Shown in pieces: positions 48,166-59,400 of a stretch of 64,000 bases of DNA. The DNA comes from Lepisosteus oculatus (taxonomy: Eukaryota; Chordata; Actinopteri; Semionotiformes; Lepisosteidae): assembly GCF_040954835.1 (NCBI RefSeq), contig NC_090708.1:28966001-29030000 (forward strand). The letters run 5' to 3'. The notes beneath the pieces are model-generated. The model saw nothing but the letters and a program-made list of their open reading frames with translations, was not told the DNA's origin and ran no database searches. Each line of letters starts with the position of its first letter. The first letter of the stretch is position 1. The position numbers and the translations under genes are program-made.

Positions 48166-49796
48166 CAGTGCCTTGCGAAAGTATTCGGCCCCCTTGAACT
48201 TTTCAACCTTTTGCCACATTTCAGGCTTCAAACATAAAGATATAATTTTTTTATTTTATGTGAAGAATCACCAATAAGTGGGACACAATTGTGAAGTGGA
48301 ACGAAATCTATTGGATTTTTGAAACTTTTTTAACTAATAAAAAAATGAAAAGTGGGGCGTGCAAAATTATTCGGCCCCTTTACTTTCAGTGCAGCAAACT
48401 CACTCCAGAAGTTCAGCGAGGATCTCTGAATGATCCAATGTTGTCCTAAATGACTGATGGTGATAAATAGAATCCACCTGTGTGTAATCAAGTCTCTGTA
48501 TAAATGCACCTGCTCTGTGATAGTCTCAAGGTTCTGTTGAAAGCGCAGAGAGCATCATGAAGACCAAGGAACACACCAGGCAGGTCCGTAATACTGTTGT
48601 GGAGAAGTTTAAAGCCGGATTTGGATACAAAAAGATTTCCCAAGCTTCAAACATCCCAAGGAGCACTGTGCAAGCGATCATCTTGAAATGGAAGGAGTAT
48701 CAGACCACTGCAAATCTACCAAGACCTGGCCGTCCCTCTAAACTTTCAGCTCAGACAAGGAGAAGACTGATCAGAGATGCAGCCAAGAGGCCCATGATCA
48801 CTCTGGATGAACTGCAGAGAACTACAGCTGAGGTGGGAGAGTCTGTCCATAGGACAACAATCAGTCTTACACTGCACAAATCTGGCCTTTATGGAAGAGT
48901 GGCAAGAAGAAAGCCATTTCTCAAAGATATCCATAAAAAGTCTCGTCTAAAGTTTGCCACAAGGCACCTGGGAGACAACCCCAAACATGTGGAAGAAGGT
49001 GCTCTGGTCAGATGAAACCAAAATCGAACTTTTTGGCCACAATGCAAAACGATATGTTTGGCGTAAAAGCAACACAGCTCATCACCCTCAACACACCATC
49101 CCCACTGTCAAACATGGTGGTGGCAGCATCATGGTTTGGGCCTGCTTTTCTTCAGCAGGGCCAGGGAAGATGGTTAAAATTGAGGGGAAGATGGATGCAG
49201 CCAAATACAGGACCATTCTGGATGAAAACCTGTTGGAGTCTGCAAAAGACCTGAAACTGGGACGGAGATTTATCTTCCAACAAGACAATGATCCCAAACA
49301 TACAGCAAAATCTACAAAGGAATGGTTCACAAATAAACGTATCCAGGTGTTTGAATGGCCAAGTCAAAGTCCAGACCTGAATCCAATCGAGAATCTGTGG
49401 AAAGAGCTGAAAACTGCTGTTCACAAACGCTCTCCATCCAACCTCACTGAGCTCGAGCTGTTTTGCAAGGAAGAATGGGCAAGAATTTCAGTCTCTCGAT
49501 GTGCAAAACTGATAGAGACATACCCCAAGCGACTTGCAGCTGTAATCGCAGCAAAAGGTGGCTCTACAAAGTATTAACGCAAGGGGGCCGAATAATTTTG
49601 CACGCCCCACTTTTCATTTTTTTATTAGTTAAAAAAGTTTCAAAAATCCAATAGATTTCGTTCCACTTCACAATTGTGTCCCACTTGTTGGTGATTCTTC
49701 ACATAAAATAAAAAAATTATATCTTTATGTTTGAAGCCTGAAATGTGGCAAAAGGTTGAAAAGTTCAAGGGGGCCGAATACTTTCGCAAGGCACTG
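48166..49796 (+). mobile_element. Tc1/mariner transposon, 1631 bp
   Basis: Starts CAGTGCCTTGCGAAAGTATT and ends with its inverse, flanked by TA at 48164-48165 and 49797-49798. The terminal inverted repeats are about 215 bp long, and I count one mismatch between them (AATAAG against AACAAG in the CACCAAYAAG stretch). Each has the TATTCGGCCCC core near the outer end and again as ATTATTCGGCCCC near the inner end, an IR/DR arrangement. It carries a Tc1 transposase gene broken by one frameshift. Confidence 0.97.
48557..49577 (+). pseudogene. Tc1 transposase with a single frameshift
   Basis: The first part (48557-about 48970) encodes the paired-like HTH region: MKTKEHTRQVRNTVVEKF, GYKKISQASNIPRSTVQAI, the GRPS hook in PRPGRPSKLS, and a second HTH around TLDELQRTTAEVGESVHRTT. 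The second part (about 48978-49577, next frame) contains the DD34E catalytic triad: D in LWSDETKIELFG, D in FQQDNDPKHTAKST, and E in NPIENLWKELK. The frames meet at GGAGACAACCCC (about 48970-48976), where one extra base appears. Apart from that the gene looks full length, about 340 codons. As it stands it would give a truncated protein without the catalytic domain. Confidence 0.95.
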
Positions 49797-49798
49797 TA

Positions 49799-50016
49799 TA
49801 TAGCGCATTTCTGGACATTCCACTCAAAGCGCTTTACAGGTAATGGGGACTCCCCTCCACCACCACCAATGTGCAGCATCCACCTGGATGATGCGACAGC
49901 AGCCATAGTGCGCCAGAACGCTCACCACACTCCAGCTATCAGTGGGGAGGAGAGCAGAGTAATGAAGCCAATTCATAAATGAGGATTATTAGGAGGCCAT
50001 TGATTGGTAAGGGCCG
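49799..50016 (-). mobile_element. 5S-SINE 3' part, truncated by the duplication junction
   Basis: GCGCATTTCTGGACATTCCAC, AAAGCGCTTTACAGGTAATG, GACTCCCCTCCACCACCACC and CATTGATTGGTAAGGGCCGA, then an abrupt switch to unit B. It is the same SINE as 51241-51826 in the same (minus) orientation. The Tc1 inserted in its tail. Confidence 0.85.
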
Positions 50017-51486
50017 ACTTTTGTACAATGTACACCCTGACAGTCGCTGAGAGGAAGGACCTGCGGAAACATTCCCTTGAACACCATAGCTGGAGCAGTC
50101 TGTTACAAAAAGTGCTCCACTGCTTAATAACAGTCCCATGTGGCGGTTGAGGGGCATTTTTCATGATGGCTGTGAGCTTGGACAGCAATCTTCTCTCTTT
50201 CACTACCTCCAGAGGGTCATGGCTAGAGAGAGCCTAGATACATTTATGTAAAGTAATGGTTAACAATGCAACAGAATTCATTAATCAAATGCAAAACAAA
50301 CTGTTTGATAAACAAATAAATTGGTGATATCAATTTTTAAGAAATTATGCAGAGAGATCATTCAGACCAAACTTGAAACCTGCAAGGTACATCACCATTA
50401 TGCGGACAAGTGTTTAATGATAATAATTTTATTTCTGAAGCACCTTTCCAAACCCAAGGACACTTTACATAGTGATAAAGCAAAATACAAAAAGTAAAAT
50501 AAAAACGAGCATACAGGTTTATACAGATATACTGTAGGACAATTAGTCATGGTCACCACAAGTCTTGAGATTTAGTCCTGGGTACAACAACCAAAATAAC
50601 AGCCTCATTTGAAGGTAGCCTATGGGAGGGTGTGTAAAGATGGAAGAGATGTATGATGGAGCCAGATGATTTACAGCATTGAAAGCGAGTAACATGATCT
50701 TTTATTGGATGCACGACTTTAAAGGCAACAACGTAGAGCATTAGGTGTAGAAGTCAAATGTTGTCGAGATCTGGTGTCAGTTAGTAGCATAGCTACATTT
50801 TGAACATATTGCAACTTGTTGAGAAGAGTGTTGGGGAATAAAGAGTTGGAGAAATCAAGCCTTGACATTATAAATGAATGAATCAGGAACTCAGCATCCG
50901 ACATTGATAGAAATTGCCTAATGTGGAACAATATTTCTAATGTGAAAAAAGATGTCTTAATCAAATTTTTTGCATGAGGCTCAAAAGGCAGAAGAGGATC
51001 AAGTGTGACTCCCACATTCCTGACTGTGGCTGCTGTGTGAATGGGAAGCCATCAATAATTACTGTGAAACTCTCCAGAATTTTCAGCTGACAGTTGCTGC
51101 TGTAGTGACAAGTTATTTAATTTGGAATTAATTTTATTAAACATTTCTAAAATTCTTTGTGTGTCTTGCCTAAGCAGCCTGGTGCTGTCCAGGAAGTGGG
51201 GTTAAAAAGGCCTCTCTGATCAGAAACATTGTAAAGCTGTATAATAATAATAATTGCTTACACTTATATAGCGCATTTCTGGACATTCCATTCAAAGCGC
51301 TTTACAGGTAATGGGGACTCCCCTCCACCACCACCAATGTGCAGCATCCACCTGGATGATGCGACAGCAGCCATACTGCGCCAGAACGCTCACCACACTC
51401 CAGCTATCAGTGGGGAGGAGAGCAGAGTAATGAAGCCAATTCATAAATGAGGATTATTAGGAGGCCATTGATTGGTAAGGGCCGAT
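50017..51486. repeat. Tandem duplication unit B (Tc1-free)
   Basis: Matches unit A minus the transposon. It differs by a handful of substitutions and small indels, for example ATAATAATAATAATTG against ATAATAATAATTG. At 51487 the duplicated segment ends and the SINE continues into sequence that unit A lacks. Confidence 0.9.
50417..51160 (-). mobile_element. L2-type LINE fragment, copy B
   Basis: The duplicate of the fragment at 47319-48060, offset by 3098 bp, with the same frames and the same frameshifts. That they share the damage shows it predates the duplication. Confidence 0.8.
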
Positions 51487-51826
51487 GGGAAATTTGGCCA
51501 GGATGCCGGGTTACACCCCTACACTTTTCGAGACACACCCTGGGATTTTTAATGACCACAGAGAGTCAGGACCTCGGTTTTACGTCTCATCCGAAGGACG
51601 GCACCTGTTTACAGTATAGTGTCCCCATCACTATACTGGGGCATTAGGACCCAAATGGACCGCAGGGTGAGCGCCCCCTTCTGGCCTCACTAACATCTCT
51701 TCCAGCAGCAACCTAAGTTTTTCCCAGGAGGTCTCCGATCCAGGTACTGACCAGGCTCACACCTGCTTAGCTTCAGTGGGTTACCAGTTGTGAGTTGCAG
51801 GGTGACTTCTGGCTATAAAGCTGAAT
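51241..51826 (-). mobile_element. Full-length 5S-rRNA-derived SINE with L2-like tail
   Basis: Read on the minus strand, the head at about 51800-51715 has GAAGCTAAGCAGG, GCCTGGTCAGTACCTGGAT, GGAGACC and CCTGGGAAAAACTTAGGTTG, matching in order the internal promoter and 3' end of 5S rRNA. A central domain of about 400 bases follows. The tail is TGTAAAGCGCTTTGAATGGA, GCGCTATATAAGTGTAAGCA and an ATT repeat, resembling the L2 3' end at 62850-62915. This is the structure of SINE3-type elements mobilised by a partner LINE. Confidence 0.85.
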
Positions 51827-53428
51827 TATGTAATAATGTATAGCGCAGACAGGCTCCAGCAAGTCTCCAGGCTAGTTTCTTCCCAAAACCACAGATCAAA
51901 GTCACTATCCATCACCCAAAGGAAGATCCACCAATTTGGAATCTGTAGGGTGAGTACTAGAACCAAATCTGATAGCATCTCAGCCAGTCACCACTTGAGA
52001 TGTCGTCCCATATTAACTGAATCCCAGTTTTCCACTGTATTCTAATCTCTCCAACCGAACTGGCTATCAGGCTTTTCCAACCACCTGACTGCAAGCAGTC
52101 TAAGTCAGGACTTAAACATTTCTCCAAGAAGCCATGTTGAGAGAGTGAGTAAAGCGTAGATAATCTTCCTCAAGTCAGCAAGATGTTACTTTGGCAGACC
52201 CTGAGACCAACGTAAGCTGCTAGTCAACACACGGAAAGAACTCTTTCTCTCTCTCAAACCCATCCCAGCTTCATTTACCAATGTGAAGTTTAAACTCATC
52301 AAGGACACTTGGGCGGATCTTTGAGTATAAATTTTCATTTTTCATGATTATTCACATTATAATTCTCAGGAACTTATTATTACAACTGCATTTGCTGTTT
52401 AGTAAATGCATATTTACTTGTTTCTGAGAATATAATTGTGATTTAGACTGATAGAACTTACAATATAGATTGTCAACACATTATAGTAAATAGTTATATA
52501 AATAAATTGTATATTGTATATTGTTAATTTAGAATCCGTGTTTGAAACTATGTATTATTATGTTTGATTGGTGTCTATAAGTCAAGTACTCTCACAATCT
52601 ACTGTTACAAGTTCTGATTGTTACTGCAAATTAAAACCCCCAATCTCCTACACCACTCTTAACATTTAGGGAATTTGATGTCTTTCACAAAACAAACCAG
52701 AAATACCTTGACAGTTACAGGAAAGTAACTCCAAGCTAAATGCAAAAAATTTGTAAGATGAACTTGGCATACTTCCATTAAATATATTGCATGGCAAACA
52801 GTAAGATGTGAATATGAAACTGAATAATTTTACCACGCCATTTTTAAAGCTGGTGTTCGCAATAAAAAGCAGGAGCACTGAATTCAGTTCCTCCTTCAGT
52901 TCTTTTTAAGAAAGTTACTTGTGTCCATATAATTGCTTCATTTAATTCTTTAGAACACATTTTAAAAATGCTTTCAGTTTATATTTCTTATTTTGTATCA
53001 TTTTAATCTGAGTGTTTTTTTTTCTTTTTTGGAGTGAGAAAGCAGTAGCACAAATATAATCTAGATAAAATGGAAATCTGATCTTGAAGAAGCCACTTAT
53101 AAATGAAGACTTGGGTAAATATGTTTGTGTTTCATTTTAATCTTCTAGACATTGTTTGGTAGCAATATAAAAAGCAAACAGAATGATAGGATACATAGTT
53201 GAAAGCATAGCATTTGAATCAAGGATAAATGTGGCATAGCTATGAAATGTGTTGGAATGATCCGCTTTAGAATACCAATGATCAACACAATACATAAAAC
53301 AAATTGCTGCTCTGGAATCAGTCCAGAGAATGACAGCCAGGTACATTCATTTGATCAAAATAATATCCTACTGAAGGCTGAAGGAAATGAACGTTTTTAG
53401 TATTGCATAGAGAAGATTATGAGGAGAC

Positions 53429-53830
53429 TTGTTTCAGGTATTTAAAATCCACGAAGAGGGAACAGCTTTCTTACACAAAGAGTTGTGGGAGTCTGGAGCA
53501 AGTTACCTGGCTATGCTGTTCATAACTTGAATGAATTCTTCAAACCTAATAGCACCTAAATAGCCAATAAGCTGCAATACACCTCCTCTCTCTTGCAAAC
53601 TTTCTAATGTTCCTGTGTTGTTCCAAGTTGACAGACGTTAGTGGTGTCAGTAGATTCCTTTATTAATTGTTATTAATAGTCTGGGTAAACAATTATTCAA
53701 CTATTATAGAAGAAGGAGTACTGCTTCAGCTTATAGAAGCACTCAAAATTAATAAATAACCAGGACCCAATGGTATCTTACCAATTGTACTCAAGGAAAT
53801 CAAGACTATCCCAAAAGTATTAGGCACAAA
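53429..53830 (+). mobile_element. CR1-like LINE fragments
   Basis: First piece: CAGGTATTTAAAATCCACGAAG, GCTTTCTTACACAAAGAGTTG, TGGGAGTCTGGAGCAAGTTAC and a CTCCTCTCTCTTGCAAACTTTCTAATGTTC end. Second piece (53700-53820): a plus-strand frame reading LQLIEALKINK, PGPNGILPIVLKEI, the start of a CR1 reverse-transcriptase domain. The order (3' end before the RT start) shows two separate or rearranged fragments. Confidence 0.6.
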
Positions 53831-54611
53831 GCAGATACTCCCTGGACAGAACGCCAATACATTGAAGGACACATGCAGACACAAACAATGAATTACAGTA
53901 TTGCCAAAGCAGATACAGTTAACACAACATTTACAATACTAACACATCATAGGCAGTTCACCTTTTTCATAAAAAAATTAAAATATTATGGAGATACAGG
54001 CTCACTTTTCCTCAGGCTGTGATGGGAAATCACGTACAGTATGTGCTGCCAGCTCATTCCCAATGTAGGATTGGAAGCTGTTTTGGGAATTCTGGGATTG
54101 GGTTTGCTATTTTAAGAAAGAAAGAATCTCAGGGTATTTCTCACACTGCTGCGGAAAGTACATTTCTGTCTCTGATTCTCCCTCCTAGCAGTAGGGACAC
54201 TTCCTGTCCTCTCTGGGCAGCCAGGTCTGTCTATGTCACCCAGTTTTTGTGGCCAGATTGTGGTCACTGAGCCTGTAGCATTCTCGTTTATGTTGTATTT
54301 GTGTGCGTGTCCCAGTATGCAAGATGGTGTTGTGTGATCTGTGCTATGATTTGGTTGACTCTGATTTGGGATGTTCTAGCAGTGCTGTCCTGAGGTTGCC
54401 TGGTGTCTGTGTGGCTAGGGGGAGTGAACTTCAGGGACTCTTCAGGCTCAGGGGTTCTTCTTCTTTGGGTTCAGCTCTTGGCTTAGCATGTCCTTGTTGT
54501 GGTAGGAGTTTTTAGATGTGGTCAATACTTTATTGCTCTTTTCTCTATGTTGATCAGCAGTGGGTATCTGTAGGGTGTTAATCACATGTTTTATAATCCT
54601 GGTCACATTGG

Positions 54612-54835
54612 GGCAGAGTGGTGGCGGCACTGTGGCTAAGGATTTATACTTGTGGTTGGAAGGTTGCTGGTTCAAATCCTACAGCCAGCAGAGGCATCAT
54701 ACTCTTTTGGGCCCCTGAGCAAAGACCCTGCACTCTGCAGTCTGACCCCCAGCTTCTCTCCCTGTCTGTGTGTCTCACAGCAAGCTGGGGTATGTGAAAA
54801 TACAAATTCCTAATGCAAGAAATTGTTTACTGTTA
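54612..54835 (+). mobile_element. tRNA-derived SINE, second copy
   Basis: GGCGGCACTGTGGCTAAGGA, GGAAGGTTGCTGGTTCAAATC, GGGCCCCTGAGCAAAGACCC, CAGCAAGCTGGGGTATGTGA and CCTAATGCAAGAAATTGTTT correspond in order to the SINE at 175-450, with an internal deletion. Confidence 0.75.
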
Positions 54836-56455
54836 AATTTGTTGATATTTCATTGATGATGGAATTATATGTCATTCATAATTTTTCTGGACTTTCAAAG
54901 AACACAATCTAAGCAATCAAAGACTTATGTGCAAGTCTTTTTCTCTCAGGCATAAATCCAAGAGGGCAGAAAATACACTTCAAACATGTCCTCAAGGCCA
55001 ACATGGAAAACTGCAAGATTTATACACCGACTCAAGAGAGACTATTTCCCAGGAGCACTTCATATGAAAGGATTTCAGCACTTGCAACCCACATTACATT
55101 AACAGGAGATGGAAAAACGAGAATAATGGACCAGATTATCAACCCAGGACCATTCCTTCTTCCGGGACACATATGCCTCTTTGTTTATCCCGCATTGGTC
55201 TCATCAGTCCAAAGATAAGAAAATCACCCTTGACTGAAAGCACTGCCAAGAGAATCTTTTGTCTTCATGAAGCCTATTAAACTTAATGGTGGAAAAAAGA
55301 TTGTGTAAGTATGTCTTGGCCTATATCATAATCTTGTTTTAACCTCTTTTTGTGACTGTCCATCTTCTCTATCTTCATTAGATAACTTGTCTTTGTGTAC
55401 ACATTCCGAAGCCACTTCACTAGTTAACCACTCCATAACAATTGGACAGTTTCTCCAACTTCTGACAGGTACTGTAGATCTCTTCTGAGATAAAGCTGGC
55501 TGCAGAGTTAAGAGAGAGTGAAAAGTTAGAGATGCACTGTTATTGTGTTCCAAATACTCTAAGATAAGGGATAAGTACTGCATTTCCCCAAACCATTAGA
55601 TAATGCAGTTTCTAAAATTCCCTGACCCTGCCAAACTACTGATACCACTAGCAGAAGGATTTGTATGCTTTTACCACAGCTGAGACAAAGCCCCTGTTAA
55701 AATAGAGAAACTCTGTGTCCTGTACAGAACTGTGAGAAGTCACTTTAACCAGTAGGTCAATGAGAAAATAGTTTAATTTACAATGACATCCATGTCAGTA
55801 GCAGGTTGTTTTCACCAGAACAAGGTTTAACCGAAGTACCTTGTTAAACGTAATAGCAGTGTCCCACTCATGTACACATGGGTTTTCTATTTAAGTCTTT
55901 ACGATGTATAGCTTCAACAACTACTGCCCTGCTACTGCTACCCTTATATTGGCATTTTATACCTGTGACTATTTCTTTTTCCCTAACAAATTTAAAGTCA
56001 ATACTGTGTGTGACAAAATAGAGTCCATGCTAAAAAAGGAAAAGACATTTCATTAAACTGTTTTTAATTTCTTGTAGACAACTAATCTAAGTAAGCATGA
56101 ATATGTTATAATGAAGTTTCCTATTAATGTGAAGCTCCAAAAACAGACCTATGAAAGCATTTGGATTATATTTGCTTATATCCCAACATGTATTATACCT
56201 CTGGCAACTACAGAATGAATACAATTAGAGATATTTATTATTCTGTCAACAGTCTATGTATATATAACAAGTAAATGCAACAGAATCCCAAATATTTTGA
56301 TACATGCAAAACATCACAGCAATTGATAGTAATTATGTATTTTTTAATATGCAAGTCAATTACAGATGGTTAATTGGAACATTTTAAAAGGGAGTGAACG
56401 AGATGCTGACTCTTAAGTATCTAAGTAATACACTCCAGTCAGACTACCCAGTTCC

Positions 56456-59400
56456 TCACACAGTCACTGAATAAGAGCATATGAAGGCTCTTCTCATGCC
56501 ACAGTCCACCACACTCCACAGCTCCACATCTGCAGAAAAAGAGGAAAGGGGAAATACTCATCAGCAACAGCTCTTCTTTAGCTATAGTGAAATAACAGTT
56601 TCATCTTTACCCCCATAGTGCTGAAGAAATGTGGACTTGATCAAACGAATACACAGTTCTCTAAAGCTGGAGTCCCCAATTCTACTCCTGGAGGACCTAG
56701 TAGTTTTTATTCCATTAACCAGCAACCAGGGGAAACCCACGTGAACACAGGGAGAACATACAAATAGCATATAGTACCCCAGGTGAACTCAGGGCTGCAG
56801 CCCTATGAGGCTACAATGCTACCCACTGTTCCACCATTCCAGCTGAACTTAATTACCTAACTGAAGCCTTAATTGAACTAACAAATATATATGCACAGAA
56901 TATATCTCATTGTATGTGCTATATAGTTGTATAAATTAACAAGCCAGTAAAAACCCAGCCATTGTAGTGTACACAGTATAGTAACAATAGCTCTGGATGC
57001 TTGCTTACCTCACCTCGGTCATCAGCTAACACCAGAGAGACTTACCCATCTTAAACATCTCCAGGCAGTTCTCTTTGCCCTGGATGTGAGGCTGTCCAGG
57101 AAGCCAGGCAGTGTAGTCCCAGGCAGAATCATCTGTCCACACAAATTGGCCATTCTAAGGAGAAACAGAAACGAGAATGAGGAGCACAGGGGAAACAACA
57201 TTCTGGACAGCTGGGAATCTCATTTGAGTGCCTCAGGTAACTAGTTTCCCCCATTATGTACCAGCAGACTGTTCTAATTGAATAATGGCTGTCATGTGTC
57301 ACATGAAGATGATTCAGTGGTGGATGAAGTGGGTCCTCTCTTACAAGAACTACGAGATTGCTTGCAATGCAAAAAAATGCATGCAATGCATGAATTGTTT
57401 TTATGATGACTAAGAATATTGTCAAACCATTTTAAAACAACTCTGGTCTGGTTTTTGTTAATTGATCCCAATTATCTAATGCAAATCTGTATTTTTGATT
57501 TTCATCTGCAAGTGAGGACACACTAAACAGATTCAAGAAACCTGCCATTTCCATCTGAAACCTGTTGTATTCTTTGACTAAATTTTAGTGCTGCTATTAA
57601 ACTGCTGAGCAGCAGATGGGGTAGTTGCACTGACACATGATAACTGCAGATGTTTATAGCCCTTGTACAGAGTTAAAGTATGTGCCTGTTCATAATAGGG
57701 GTGAACACTACTGAAGATTCTGTTTGAAGTGAGCAAAAAATAACTTTTTTAAAAAGTACACCATGACCAAAATGTTAACCTGTGCCAATTAAAAATTATA
57801 TATGTAACGGTTTTATACAGTATATCAGTTATAATGCAGACTTGAGTTGAATAGTGATTATTCTTTAATCTTTACTTTCCTGTATTGGACTATACTGATC
57901 CCCTCTGCTACTGTGTAAATTCATCCATGATAAACTTCAGCACATGAGTTTTATGATTCACCAATGAATATATTGTACTTTGGAGCGGACAGTTTGAAAT
58001 AAGAAAGTACAGAAATGGTTAGGGCTCTGGACTCCACCGCAGAAGGCCATGAGTTCAAATCCTCTGTATGACAGTTTTACTTTTGATACTCTCCCCAGGT
58101 CACCACTGTAAAACCATTTATTTTTCTTAATTGACATACTTGGTTGGATCCAATTGCTGTAGTTTCAATAAAACAATGGAAACTCATTTAAGTTATCTTG
58201 AGAAGAGCTAATGTCTGAGGATGCTATAAAGAGGGTCAGAGAGCTTGAGGGTACTGTGAAAAGTGTCTGCCTCCTGTACAGAGCTGAAAGGAATTACTTA
58301 CATTTAGATGATTGAAATTAAAGGCTCCCAGCCAGGTGAGTGCTGGGCCTCCATTGGTGTTGATAACCAAAGAGATGAGGTGGGAGTGCAGAGCTGGGGA
58401 AGTCACCGAGGCCAGATGTCCTCCTGGGAAGAGCTCCCTGCAGGTGGACTGGAGAAGCAGACTGATTCTCAGGACAGACTAGGAACTACTGGCAGGCATG
58501 CAGGTTCACAGGATAAACATACAGACATTCAAAGATTCACAGATTCTCAAGACAGAAACACAAACTCTCAGTACAGAGATGCAGGCTCTTGAGGTAAACA
58601 TATAGACAATTAAACTATTAGGATAGACTCACAGATTCAGAGGACTGACATAATCAGGATAGACACACAACTTCACAGCACTGACAGACTCACAGGATAG
58701 ACCCACAGATTCATAAGACAGAAACACAAACTCTCAGGATAGACATGCACACTCTCAACATAAACATATAGACAATCAAACTTTTAGATTCAGGCTGATG
58801 ACAGACTCTCTGGACAGAGACAGAACTGATATGCTATTTTAATTTTTCCTATAGGCTTGATACTGTAGTTGTATGAATGAAAATGCCTATGTCCTGTAAT
58901 ATAAAAGACTTGATACATACAATACACTTTTTTAATAAAATAGAAACAAACATATTTTATCAGGGAGCTTCTTACGAGTGCTTTGCTTAAAAACACAGTG
59001 CTGATTTGTTTTTGGACTCTTACTCACTCCTAATATTGGATTTAGTTTGCTGTATTGATACCTGTTTCAATATGCAACAGTGGAGTCTATGTTTAAGTTG
59101 TAAATCCTTTAGGGAAAAATAATTTTCCTTTAACAATCTACCTGGATCAATGAGACAGTAGAACAATGCCAAACCAACATATCTGAAACCATCAGTTTTA
59201 TACCTCACTTAAACTTTTATTTTGGGAATTAATAATGATGAGATTTAGCTTGAACACTAATATTATGTAAAATATGAAAATATAAGGGTAGGTATTGACA
59301 CATGTATCCCTGTCCCTGAGTGTCCCTGTGTGTTAAGAGCTGTGTTAAGAACTCAGTCAGCAAAGTGTTTATTTAACCTGACTGAACAACTGAGCAGACT

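Larger units (their letters stand above)
46919..50016. repeat. Tandem duplication unit A (3098 bp, includes Tc1)
   Basis: Sequence from 46919 (ACTTTTGTACAATGTAC) recurs from 50017 in the same orientation and order with only scattered differences. Unit A ends at 50016 inside a SINE, directly abutting the start of unit B, so the copies are in tandem. Without the Tc1 insertion (48166-49796 plus a TA), unit A is about 1.47 kb. Contents: LINE C-terminus, L2 fragment, SINE 3' end. Confidence 0.9.
51830..56455. other. Intergenic region with scattered repeats
   Basis: About 4.6 kb between the repeat nest and the lectin gene. Recognised: CR1 fragments at 53429-53610 and 53640-53830, and a SINE at 54612-54835. 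The rest, including 51830-53400 and 54840-56450, is AT-rich DNA with only short open frames that resemble nothing I know. Confidence 0.55.

Noticed and set aside
54958-55250. 71-codon frame at 55003-55218 as a possible gene
   Set aside because: No domain or splice context recognised and AT-rich surroundings. Treated as chance.
45148-56455. GART or another conserved neighbour upstream of SON
   Set aside because: I looked for GART-like exons because of the human arrangement. Only repeats and unremarkable DNA were found before the lectin gene.
58018-58080. Functional tRNA gene
   Set aside because: A- and B-box-like motifs are present but acceptor and anticodon stems do not pair convincingly. 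Better explained as a SINE head.
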